This document shows, in pieces, positions 1-7,359 of a stretch of 64,000 bases of DNA (the stretch's first letter is position 1; the number at the start of each line of letters is the position of its first letter). This stretch comes from CAVTWS01 sp963738445 (GTDB lineage: Bacteria; Actinomycetota; Acidimicrobiia; Acidimicrobiales; SHLQ01), in the NCBI GenBank assembly GCA_963738445.1, contig CAVTWS010000012.1, positions 410,128-474,127 of the forward strand, written 5' to 3'. Made by a program: the position numbers and the translations under genes. The notes beneath the pieces were generated by a model that saw only the letters and a program-made list of their open reading frames with translations, made no database searches and was not told where the DNA came from.

Positions 1-966
1 TTCGCGGACGCCACGGGGGTTCTGCGCACGGGCAACACGGTGGTCTTCCGCATCGGTCGCGACGCCCTCGGCACCGCCGAGGCCATCGTGCGCTACGCCC
101 TCGATCCGTCGTTGGCCGAGGCCGGCCTGCCAGCCGGTGCCGTGGGTCTGGTCGCGAGCCCATCGAGGGCAGCCGGATGGGCGCTGTTCGGGCACCCGGA
201 CCTGTCCCTCGCCGTGGCTCGCGGTTCAGGGGAGGCAGTGGCCCAGCTGGGCGCCGTGGCGCGGCAGGTCGGGACGGCGGTGAGCCTCCACGGGACCGGC
301 GGCGCCTGGCTCGTGGCCAGCCCCGACGCCGACGCGGCGACGTTCGGCGCCGCCGTCCTGCGCTCGCTCGATCGAAAGGTCTGCAACACGCTCAACGTGT
401 GTTGCATCCCCCGAACAGCGGCCGATCGCCTCGTCCCGGCCTTCCTGGCCGCGTTCGACGCGGCGGGAACCCGCCGGGACGCGCCATCCCGACTCCACGT
501 GGTCACGGGCACCGAGTCGCACCTGCCGGCCGGGTGGCTCGACCGCACGATCGATGTGACCCGCCCCGACGGCCGTCGCGCCGAACCCCGGGCCGACGTG
601 GTCTCCGTCGAGGACCTGGCCCTCGAATGGGAATGGGAGGACAACCCCGAGGTCACGTTGGTCGTGGTCGACGACATCGACCATGCCGTCTCGCTTGCCA
701 ATCGGTGGTCGCCACGGCTGGTGGTGTCACTCGTGTCGCCCCACGAACGCGAGCACGACCGGTTCTGGGATGCCATCGACTCGCCGTTCGTCGGAAACGG
801 CTTCACCCGATGGGTCGATGGGCAGTTCGCGCTGGGCCGACCCGAGCTCGGTCTGTCCAACTGGGAGCGCGGTCGGTTGTTCGCTCGGAGCGCCGTGCTC
901 TCGGGTGATTCGGTGTTCACCGTGCGCACGCGCGCCCGTCAGTCGGATCCCGATCTGCACCGGTGA
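1..966 (+). CDS. Glutamate-5-semialdehyde dehydrogenase-like protein (ProA family), 5' end outside window
   Basis: The reading frame is open to the left edge, so about 321 C-terminal residues are present of a family that is usually near 415. It resembles gamma-glutamyl-phosphate reductase: a start like LRTGNTVVFR matches the ProA segment that follows the NADP-binding turn, and DRKVCNTLNV (near residues 125-134 of the visible part) matches the ProA active-site cysteine motif xxCNxLE. Canonical ProA makes glutamate-5-semialdehyde for proline synthesis in the cytosol. The C-terminal part contains the expected GFTRWVDGQFALG segment. No proB is visible. The Glu after CNTL is Asn here, so a specialised aldehyde dehydrogenase of the same fold is possible. 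Confidence 0.75.
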   Translation, partial: FADATGVLRTGNTVVFRIGRDALGTAEAIVRYALDPSLAEAGLPAGAVGLVASPSRAAGWALFGHPDLSLAVARGSGEAVAQLGAVARQVGTAVSLHGTGGAWLVASPDADAATFGAAVLRSLDRKVCNTLNVCCIPRTAADRLVPAFLAAFDAAGTRRDAPSRLHVVTGTESHLPAGWLDRTIDVTRPDGRRAEPRADVVSVEDLALEWEWEDNPEVTLVVVDDIDHAVSLANRWSPRLVVSLVSPHEREHDRFWDAIDSPFVGNGFTRWVDGQFALGRPELGLSNWERGRLFARSAVLSGDSVFTVRTRARQSDPDLHR

Positions 967-999
967 CGCCCGACGTTCGCTCCGCGTCGGGTTCAGGTC

Positions 1000-1005
1000 T
1001 ACGAT
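1000..1005 (+). promoter_or_regulatory. -10 box TACGAT before the liv operon
   Basis: TACGAT fits the actinobacterial -10 consensus TANNNT. It sits 8 nt before an ATG at 1014 that opens a 10-codon mini-ORF ending at 1046, and 33 nt before the likely livF ATG at 1039. The transcript would therefore start at or near the mini-ORF. No clear -35 box is seen. Confidence 0.45.
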
Positions 1006-1038
1006 GCCGCCCCATGAGTGACCGAGGGCACACGCTCG

Positions 1039-1944
1039 ATGGCTGACGAGGGTCGGAACGACCGGGACCAGATCCTCCTGTCGGTCTCGGAGGTCGATGT
1101 CGTCTACGGCGGCGTCATCCAGGCCCTGCGCGACATCTCCCTGGAGGTTCGTGCGGGCGAGGTGGTGTCGCTCATCGGAGCCAACGGCGCCGGCAAGACG
1201 TCGCTCCTTCGGGCCATCATGGGGCTCCTCCCCCACCACAACGGTCGGGTGACCAGCGGGCGCATCCACCTCCGCGGCGACAACATCACCGGTCTCAGTT
1301 CGAGCGCGATCGTCAGCCGCGGCCTCGCCCTGTCGATGGAGGGGCGTCGCGTCTTCGCCGAGCTCTCGGTCGACGAGAACCTGCGCTCCGGAGCGCACAC
1401 CGTTCACGATCGCCGGTCGGTCCGCCTCCGTGCCGACTCGATGATGGAGCTGTTCCCGATCCTCGGGCAGCGACGCCACTCGCAAGCGGGCTACCTGTCG
1501 GGTGGCGAGCAACAGATGCTGGCCATCGCCCGGGCCCTGATGAGCGCGCCGTCGCTCCTGCTCCTCGATGAGCCGTCGCTCGGCCTCGCCCCGTTGATCG
1601 TGCAGCAGATCTGGCAGATCATCGGCCAGATCAACTCCGAGGGGACGACCGTCCTGCTCGTGGAGCAGAACGCGGCGATGGCGCTGTCGATCTCGGACCG
1701 GGCGTATGTGCTCGACATCGGTCGCCTGGCCAAGACGGGGACGGGCGCCGAGCTGCGCGACGACCCCGAGATCCGAGCCCTGTACCTCGGCATGGGCGAG
1801 GAAGGTGGACGCCGCAGCTACCGCGCCGATTTCTCGGCGCGCCAGACCGAAAGTGCCGATTTCTCGGCGCGCCAGACCGAAAGTGCCGATTTCTCGGCGC
1901 TCCAGGCGGGGACAGTCCACCCCCAGGAAGGCCCCAACTCGTGA
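1039..1944 (+). CDS. livF: Branched-chain amino acid type ABC transporter, ATP-binding protein LivF
   Basis: One of two ATPases of a high-affinity amino acid (or related carboxylate/amide) importer, acting on the cytoplasmic face of the membrane. Walker A GANGAGKTS is at residues 47-55, followed by the signature YLSGGEQQMLAIARAL, Walker B LLLLDEPSLGLAP and the LivF-typical LLVEQN in place of an H-loop histidine. The ATG at 1039 is preferred; a GTG at 1018 would add seven residues. The family normally ends near YLG, but here about 40 extra residues follow, mostly a 10-residue repeat (ADFSARQTES) encoded by the 30-bp tandem repeat at 1825. The stop overlaps the livG start (GTGA). Substrate cannot be told from sequence. 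Confidence 0.93.
   Translation: MADEGRNDRDQILLSVSEVDVVYGGVIQALRDISLEVRAGEVVSLIGANGAGKTSLLRAIMGLLPHHNGRVTSGRIHLRGDNITGLSSSAIVSRGLALSMEGRRVFAELSVDENLRSGAHTVHDRRSVRLRADSMMELFPILGQRRHSQAGYLSGGEQQMLAIARALMSAPSLLLLDEPSLGLAPLIVQQIWQIIGQINSEGTTVLLVEQNAAMALSISDRAYVLDIGRLAKTGTGAELRDDPEIRALYLGMGEEGGRRSYRADFSARQTESADFSARQTESADFSALQAGTVHPQEGPNS
1825..1905 (+). repeat. 30-bp tandem repeat, about 2.7 copies, in the 3' end of livF
   Basis: Exact copies lie at 1825-1854 and 1855-1884, with a partial third copy from 1885. Each unit begins with GCCGATTTCTCGGC, a 5-bp stem with a 4-nt loop (GAAA when read on the minus strand), so the RNA could form two to three consecutive hairpins just before livG. In protein the unit reads as 10 residues and adds a non-family tail to LivF. 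Confidence 0.9.
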
Positions 1945-2717
1945 ACGGTCACCTGCTCGAGGTCCAGGATCTCACCCTTCGTTTCGGCGGCCTCGACGTG
2001 CTCCGGGGGGTCTCCTTCGCCGTCGAGGAGGGTCAGCTCGCCGCCCTCATCGGCCCCAACGGTGCCGGCAAGACCAGCCTCTTCAACTGCCTCAACGGCG
2101 TGTACATCCCGGCCGAGGGATCGATCCGCCTCGAGGGCCGCGACCTCGTCGGGATGAAACCGTCACGGATCGCGCATCTGGGCCTGGCCCGCACGTTCCA
2201 GAACCTCGCCCTCTTCAGCAACCTCGACGTCGTCGACAACCTGATGCTCGGGCGCCATCACGCCATGCGCTCGGGTTTCTTGAGCGCGGCGGTGTGGCTG
2301 GGTCGAGCCAAACGAGAAGACATCGTCCATCGCCGCCGCTGTGCCGAGATCGTCGAGCTCCTCGACCTCGGCGAATTCGCCGGGCGACCGGTGGGTCTGC
2401 TCCCCCACGGGGTCCAGAAGCGGATCGAGCTCGGCCGGGCGTTGGCGATGGAGCCCCGCCTCCTCCTTCTGGACGAACCGGCCGCGGGGCTCAACGCCGA
2501 GGAAACCGACAAGCTCGGCGAGATCGTGCTGCAGGTCCAGCACGAGCTGGCGCTCGGCATGATCCTGATCGAGCACGACATGCACATGGTCATGGACCTA
2601 GCCGAGAAGATCGTCGTGTTGAACTTCGGCGAGGTGATCGCCACCGGAACACCCGCCGACGTGGCCGCCGATCCTGCGGTGATCGCCGCCTACCTGGGTA
2701 CGGCGGAGGTCGCCTGA
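1941..2717 (+). CDS. livG: Branched-chain amino acid type ABC transporter, ATP-binding protein LivG
   Basis: Second ATPase of the importer, 258 residues, usual length for LivG. It shows Walker A GPNGAGKTS followed by LFNCLNG, a signature-like LPHGVQKRIELGRALA, Walker B LLLLDEPAAGLN and H-loop LIEHDMHMVM, all in family positions. The ABC signature is LPHGVQ rather than LSGGQ, a variation common in LivG proteins. The start GTG at 1941 overlaps the livF stop by 4 nt. The stop overlaps the livH ATG by one base, so translation of the four membrane-complex genes is coupled. It should pair with LivF beneath the LivH/LivM permease. Confidence 0.95.
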   Translation: MNGHLLEVQDLTLRFGGLDVLRGVSFAVEEGQLAALIGPNGAGKTSLFNCLNGVYIPAEGSIRLEGRDLVGMKPSRIAHLGLARTFQNLALFSNLDVVDNLMLGRHHAMRSGFLSAAVWLGRAKREDIVHRRRCAEIVELLDLGEFAGRPVGLLPHGVQKRIELGRALAMEPRLLLLDEPAAGLNAEETDKLGEIVLQVQHELALGMILIEHDMHMVMDLAEKIVVLNFGEVIATGTPADVAADPAVIAAYLGTAEVA

Positions 2718-3628
2718 TGGAGAAGTTCTTCCAGTTGCTGGCCTCGGGGATCTCCCTGGGCGGCATCTACGCCCTGATAGCGCTCGGCTTCGTGGTCATC
2801 TACAAGGCGACCAGCACGTTCAACTTCGCCCAGGGCGGCTTCGTGCTGTTGGGCACCTACCTGACGTTCCAGTTCGGGGACGACTCGACGTGGGGATGGC
2901 CCTTCTACCTTGCCCTGCTGGCGGCGTGCGTGGTGATGGCCGCCATCGCCGCCGTGATCGAGCGGGTGATCTTGCGGCGCATGATCGGCAAGCCGGCCTT
3001 CTCGGTCATCCTGGTCACGCTGGGCATCCTGCTGGTGATCGAGCAGCTGGTGCGGGCCATCTGGACCCAACCGTCCTACCTGCTCGCCAATCCGTGGGGC
3101 ACCAAGACGGTCGACATCGGGGGCGTGATCATCGCCCACGCCGACATCTGGGCCGTGATCTTCGCCTCCGTCCTCCTTGCGGCGTTCTTCGTCTTCTTCA
3201 CCAAGAGCCGCACGGGCCTGGGTATGAGGGCCAGCGCGTTCGATCAGGAGGCTGCTTCGGCCCAAGGCATCAGCGTGGCGCGGTCCTTCCAGTTGTCCTG
3301 GGCGATCGCCGGGGCGGTCGCGGCGGTCGCCGGCGTCATGCTCACCGCTCGACCCGGATCCGGGGGGGCGCTGAACGCCGGCCTCAGCTTCGTCGCTCTC
3401 CGGGCCTTTCCCGCCACCATCCTCGGCGGTCTCGACAGCCCCGGAGGCGCGGTCGCAGGCGGCGTGGCGGTCGGCGTCGCTGAGGTCATGGCGCGCGGCT
3501 ACCTCGATGACAAGGCGTGGCTCCTGGGTGAGAACTTCGCTCAGGTCGTCCCGTACGTCGTGCTGGTCCTCGTGCTCTTGTGGAGACCGAACGGCCTGTT
3601 CGGAACCAGGGCGGTGGAGCGGGTATGA
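2717..3628 (+). CDS. livH: Branched-chain amino acid type ABC transporter permease LivH
   Basis: Integral membrane permease of 303 residues. The N-terminal stretch SGISLGGIYALIALGF, followed by IYKATSTFNFAQG, is the hallmark of LivH. About eight hydrophobic segments alternate with short loops, and the EAA-type cytoplasmic loop lies around TGLGMRASAFDQEAA, where the LivF/LivG dimer would dock. The ATG at 2717 overlaps the livG stop (TGATG) and the stop overlaps livM (ATGA). It belongs to the same transcript as its neighbours and forms the channel with LivM. Confidence 0.94.
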   Translation: MEKFFQLLASGISLGGIYALIALGFVVIYKATSTFNFAQGGFVLLGTYLTFQFGDDSTWGWPFYLALLAACVVMAAIAAVIERVILRRMIGKPAFSVILVTLGILLVIEQLVRAIWTQPSYLLANPWGTKTVDIGGVIIAHADIWAVIFASVLLAAFFVFFTKSRTGLGMRASAFDQEAASAQGISVARSFQLSWAIAGAVAAVAGVMLTARPGSGGALNAGLSFVALRAFPATILGGLDSPGGAVAGGVAVGVAEVMARGYLDDKAWLLGENFAQVVPYVVLVLVLLWRPNGLFGTRAVERV

Positions 3629-4743
3629 GCGACGCCACCGCCTTTCGTTCTCTCGGTGGGACCAACCGACTGTTCGAGTCGACGGCCGGGCGCATCGCCG
3701 CTTCGGTCACCGCGATCGTCGTCGTACTGATCCCGTTCTGGCTCGACAGCGACTTCTGGATCACCGAGATCGGCAACGCCGGGATCTTCGCCATCGCTGC
3801 TGTCGGGTTGAACCTCCTGACCGGGTATGCCGGACAGGTCTCCCTCGGCCACGCAGCCTTTCTGTCGATCGGGGGGTACACAGCGGTCTACTTCGGGAGC
3901 GACAAGGGCTGGCCGCTACCGTTGTGGCTGATCGTGGTCGCGCTGGTGGGTGCCGCGGTCGGAGCCCTGGTCGGTCCGTTCGCCCTGCGGTTCAAGGGCA
4001 ACTACCTGGTCGTCATCACGTTGGCGCTGTTGTTCATCACCGTCCACGTCCTGGAGAACTGGGACCGCTTCAGCAACGGATCGGACGGGAAGTCGGCGAG
4101 CGACCTCGACATGTCGCTCGGACCCATCGACTTCAACGACCTGAGCGTGCCCGGCAAGGACTTCACCCCGTTCCAAGGCCGGTACTACCTGGCGTGGCTG
4201 GTCTTCGCCCTCGTGCTCCTCATCGCTCGCAACATCGTCCGGTCCCGGCCCGGCCGGGCCCTGCAGGCCATCCGTGACCGTGATATCGCGGCCGAGGTCG
4301 TCGGAGTCGACACCTCCCGGTACAAGGTCGCGGTGTTCGCCGTCTCGAGCGGCATGGCCACGATGGCCGGCGGGCTCTACGCCTCGTCGGTCCGGTTCCT
4401 CACCCCCGGTGACCCGTCGTCGCAACTATTCCTGTCGATCCGTTTCGTCGCCATCATCATCGTGGGCGGCATGGGCTCGCTGTACGGGGTGATCATCGGG
4501 GCCATCCTGCTCGGACCGCTGCCGTCGTTGCTGGAGAAGCACGCCGACAAGCTGGACTTCACGGTGCCGATCTTCGACGAGCCCCTGGTCCAGAGGACCG
4601 CCACGTCGCCTGGGTTGTTCAGCGCCGCCAGCTTGGCCGAGATCCTCTTCGGATTGCTGCTCATCGGTTTCCTCATCTTCCAGCCGCGTGGTGTGGCGGG
4701 GCTCATCGCGTCGCTCCGCAACCGTCTCCGCCGCGCGGCCTGA
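3625..4743 (+). CDS. livM: Branched-chain amino acid type ABC transporter permease LivM
   Basis: Second permease, 372 residues from the ATG at 3625, which overlaps the livH stop by 4 nt; an upstream in-frame start at 3580 would run far into livH and is unlikely. GLNLLTGYAGQVSLGHAAF is the typical LivM motif in the second membrane segment. The cytoplasmic loop SRPGRALQAIRDRDIAAE is the coupling helix region. The section from about residue 290 to 330, between the last membrane segments, is longer than in many homologues (KHADKLDFTVPIFDEPLV). The protein completes the translocation pore with LivH. Confidence 0.94.
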   Translation: MSDATAFRSLGGTNRLFESTAGRIAASVTAIVVVLIPFWLDSDFWITEIGNAGIFAIAAVGLNLLTGYAGQVSLGHAAFLSIGGYTAVYFGSDKGWPLPLWLIVVALVGAAVGALVGPFALRFKGNYLVVITLALLFITVHVLENWDRFSNGSDGKSASDLDMSLGPIDFNDLSVPGKDFTPFQGRYYLAWLVFALVLLIARNIVRSRPGRALQAIRDRDIAAEVVGVDTSRYKVAVFAVSSGMATMAGGLYASSVRFLTPGDPSSQLFLSIRFVAIIIVGGMGSLYGVIIGAILLGPLPSLLEKHADKLDFTVPIFDEPLVQRTATSPGLFSAASLAEILFGLLLIGFLIFQPRGVAGLIASLRNRLRRAA

Positions 4744-4786
4744 TCCCAATCTGGCTGGGCGTCACCGAAAACGACCGGTCCACGAG

Positions 4787-4830
4787 TACTGTTGCGTCGC
4801 CGGTTCGTGACCGGCGTGACTCAGGAGGGG
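4787..4830 (+). promoter_or_regulatory. Promoter-leader region of livK with a 7-bp hairpin and strong ribosome binding site
   Basis: A TACTGT -10 box lies at 4787-4792. The predicted leader then folds as CGCCGGT-TCGTG-ACCGGCG (4798-4816) directly before AGGAGG at 4823-4828, 5 nt from the livK ATG. This internal promoter would let the binding protein be made in excess over the membrane complex, as is usual for such importers. Confidence 0.5.
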
Positions 4831-4833
4831 AAC

Positions 4834-6228
4834 ATGTCCGAGACTCAACCAGGCATCCGCCGCGCGGCTCGTTGGCTGGCGTTGGGGCTCGCCTTCAGCC
4901 TCGTTGCTGCGGCGTGCGGCGACGACGATGACGACGTCGAAAGCACCGACGCACCAGCAGAAACCACCACGGCAGCACCGGCGGCCGACGATGGCGGTGG
5001 CACCGACACCACCGAGACAACGGCACCTGCCGACACCACCGAGACGACTACGGCCCCGGTTGCCGCCGGTCCCCCGCCCGAGGCTCCGGGCTTCGACGGC
5101 ACGACCATCAACCTCGGCTACCTCACCGACCAGACCGGTGCGCTGTCCATCGTCGGCAACCCGCTACTCGCCGGCGCCCAGGCCTACTGGAGCTACGTGA
5201 ACGAGGAGCTCGGAGGCGTCGCCGGCCAGTACCCGGTCGAGCTGGTCACCGGCGACACCAGGGACGACGAGGCCGCCACGGTGCAGGAGTACCTCCGCAT
5301 CAAGGACGACGTCGTGATGATCGGTGAGGTCCTCAGCACACCGCCGACCCAGGCCGTGCTCGAGTTCCTCGCAGAGGACGGCCTGCTGGCCACACCTGGT
5401 TCTCTCGCGGGCGCGTGGAACCTCGAGCCGAACCTCGTGCCGAACGGCACCGCCTACGAGTACGAGATGGTCAACCTCGCCGACTGGTTCGTGAACGAGT
5501 CCGGCCTGGGCGACGCCAGCTCGGTCGCCTGCCTCGTGTACGTCAACGACAAGTACGGCGAGGATGCCCGCCGGGGCCTCGACTACGCCGCTGAGCAACT
5601 CGGTTTCGAGTTGGCGGCCGACGTGACCATCGCACGCGGCGACACCGACTTCACCGCCCAGATCGGCGAGCTCCAAGACGCCGGCTGTGAGGTCGTCTAC
5701 GCCATCACCGTGCCTCGGGAGCAGAACGGCCTCATGGCCACCGCCAACGCCCAGGGGTTCGATCCCATCTGGCTCGGCGCGCTTCCCAGCTACCTCAACC
5801 TGCTGGCCGCAGGCGACAACGCGGCGCTGTACGAGAACTTCTACATCGCTCTCGACACGCCCGGTCTCGACGACACGTCCGTGCCGGGCATGGCGAACTT
5901 CCTCGAGCGCTGGGCTTCCTACGGCGATGGCAGCGACGCCAACACGTTCCACCTGAGCGGCTACTTCCAATCGATCTCCATCCACGCGCTCCTCGAGGCG
6001 GCGGTGGCCAACGGCGACCTCAGCCGCGAGGGCATGCAAGCGGCTCTCGCCGGTCTGGGCGAAGTGGAGATGGACGGGTTGGCCGACAACTGGGTGTATG
6101 GCGCTCCGGAGGATCGGGTGCCGGCGACGGCCAGCCGCATCTTCCAGTTCGATGCCACGGTCCCACCGAACTTCCTGCGTCAGGTGGCTGAGGTCGACTC
6201 AGAGCTCGCACCCGGGCTCGAGCTTTGA
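4834..6228 (+). CDS. ABC transporter substrate-binding lipoprotein, branched-chain amino acid family (LivK-like)
   Basis: Extracytoplasmic receptor of the importer, 464 residues. A signal peptide with Arg-rich start and hydrophobic core ends in the lipobox LVAAAC, giving lipidated Cys28. An Asp/Glu/Thr/Ala-rich linker (about residues 29-85) then leads to a type I periplasmic binding fold of the Peripla_BP_6 family. The domain starts at INLGYLTDQTGALSIVG and includes the hinge segment GCEVVYAITVPREQNGL. The start at 4834 is fixed by AGGAGG 5 nt upstream; an earlier in-frame GTG at 4792 lacks any signal. The ligand is unknown; amides, urea or short carboxylates are alternatives to Leu/Ile/Val. 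The gene has its own promoter inside the operon. Confidence 0.9.
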   Translation: MSETQPGIRRAARWLALGLAFSLVAAACGDDDDDVESTDAPAETTTAAPAADDGGGTDTTETTAPADTTETTTAPVAAGPPPEAPGFDGTTINLGYLTDQTGALSIVGNPLLAGAQAYWSYVNEELGGVAGQYPVELVTGDTRDDEAATVQEYLRIKDDVVMIGEVLSTPPTQAVLEFLAEDGLLATPGSLAGAWNLEPNLVPNGTAYEYEMVNLADWFVNESGLGDASSVACLVYVNDKYGEDARRGLDYAAEQLGFELAADVTIARGDTDFTAQIGELQDAGCEVVYAITVPREQNGLMATANAQGFDPIWLGALPSYLNLLAAGDNAALYENFYIALDTPGLDDTSVPGMANFLERWASYGDGSDANTFHLSGYFQSISIHALLEAAVANGDLSREGMQAALAGLGEVEMDGLADNWVYGAPEDRVPATASRIFQFDATVPPNFLRQVAEVDSELAPGLEL

Positions 6229-6268
6229 TCCCACTGATCGGATGATCAACGTTTGATCCAACGACGTC

Positions 6269-6305
6269 GGCCGGGAGGTCGTGCCTTCGGGTGCGCCTCC
6301 CGGCC
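6269..6305. terminator. Bidirectional terminator hairpin between livK and an LLM oxidoreductase
   Basis: GGCCGGGAGG (6269-6278) and CCTCCCGGCC (6296-6305) form a perfect 10-bp stem around a 17-nt loop, placed between two convergent genes. There is no U-tract, which is usual in GC-rich actinobacteria. Confidence 0.65.
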
Positions 6306-6314
6306 GTGTCGCGT

Positions 6315-7256
6315 CTACCAGCGGCGGTTGAGGTCGGCCAGGAACTCGACCGTGCGGCGGAGGCCGGCCTCCCGCTCGGGACCATCGCCGACGGGGAACA
6401 CGGCCGCCGCCAGTTCGGTCCCGCCGGCGGACGCCAGCGAGCGCAGTCGCCGCTCGACCAGCGCTTCGTCTCCCACGACGACGACGTCGGTCGGGTCGCC
6501 GTGATCTCCCCGGTCGAGGATGCGTTTGTAGGCGGGGATGTCGCGATAAACGGCGAACCGCCGAGCCGCGGCCGCCCGGCCGGCGTCGGCATCGTCGGTG
6601 AGGGCGACCGGGAGGCCCATGACCACTCGCGGCGTCGGGCGATCGGCGTCCACGGCAGCCGCCGTAAGGAGCGGCACGACGTGTTCGCCGAGCGAACGGT
6701 CGTCGCACATCCAGGTGATCGTGCCCTCGGTGCGACGACCGGCGAGGGCGAGCATCCCCGGCGCCAGGGCGGCCAGCATCAACCTCGTGCCGGAGGCGGC
6801 CGGAACGGTGAGCGGGGCATGGACGGTGAATCGCTCGCCGTCGTGATCGATCCGGCCCGACCCTCCGAAGGCGGCGTCGAGGACGTCGAGGTACTCACAC
6901 ACGTGCGCGAGGGGCCGCTCGTAGCTGAGACCGTAGTGGTTCTCGATTACCGACTGGTGGGATGGACCGAGTCCGAGCACGACCCGGCCGGGCGCGACCG
7001 CCTCCACGCTCAGGGCCTGCTGGGCCATGGCCAGCGGATGACGGCTGTAGGTCGGCACGACGGCGGTGCCGAGCTCGATCGTGGTCGTGACAGTGGCGGC
7101 GAGGGCCAACGCGACGAGGGCATCGAAGCTCCACGGCACGTGCGGTACCCACGCCGAAGCCAGACCGAGGCGTTCGGCCTCGGATGCGTTGCTCAGCAGC
7201 TCGTCGGTGGTCGTTCGTCCACCCCACGCCGCACTGATGAACACGCCGATGCGCAC
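6315..7256 (-). CDS. LLM-class F420/flavin-dependent oxidoreductase
   Basis: A 313-residue luciferase-like TIM barrel. The start MRIGVFISAAWGG, the segment SAWVPHVPWSFDALVALA, the motif ELGTAVVPTYSRHPLAMAQQ and VLGLGPSHQSVIENHYG are characteristic of the F420-dependent subgroup (TIGR03564-like) found in mycobacteria and Acidimicrobiia. Such proteins oxidise or reduce small hydrophobic substrates using F420 or FMN; the substrate is unknown. The start is a GTG at 7256 with AAAGGA upstream. It diverges from the AAA ATPase gene at 7360, so the 103-bp gap should hold both promoters. Confidence 0.85.
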   Translation of the reverse strand: MRIGVFISAAWGGRTTTDELLSNASEAERLGLASAWVPHVPWSFDALVALALAATVTTTIELGTAVVPTYSRHPLAMAQQALSVEAVAPGRVVLGLGPSHQSVIENHYGLSYERPLAHVCEYLDVLDAAFGGSGRIDHDGERFTVHAPLTVPAASGTRLMLAALAPGMLALAGRRTEGTITWMCDDRSLGEHVVPLLTAAAVDADRPTPRVVMGLPVALTDDADAGRAAAARRFAVYRDIPAYKRILDRGDHGDPTDVVVVGDEALVERRLRSLASAGGTELAAAVFPVGDGPEREAGLRRTVEFLADLNRRW

Positions 7257-7359
7257 CGCGCCGTCCTTTCGTCCCGGTCGACGCAGTTCTACTCGACGAG
7301 CCCTGGGCCATTCGGCTCAGGTCCGACATTCGCGCTCAGCTGAACTCCCATCGCGACCG

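Noticed and set aside
1825..1905. Insertion sequence end or att site
   Set aside because: No transposase or integrase is nearby and the array keeps the livF frame.
727..1920. Long antisense open frame opposite livF
   Set aside because: GC-rich coding DNA leaves long stop-free frames on the other strand; the translation is Arg/His/Asp-rich without domains, while the plus strand encodes a perfect ABC ATPase.
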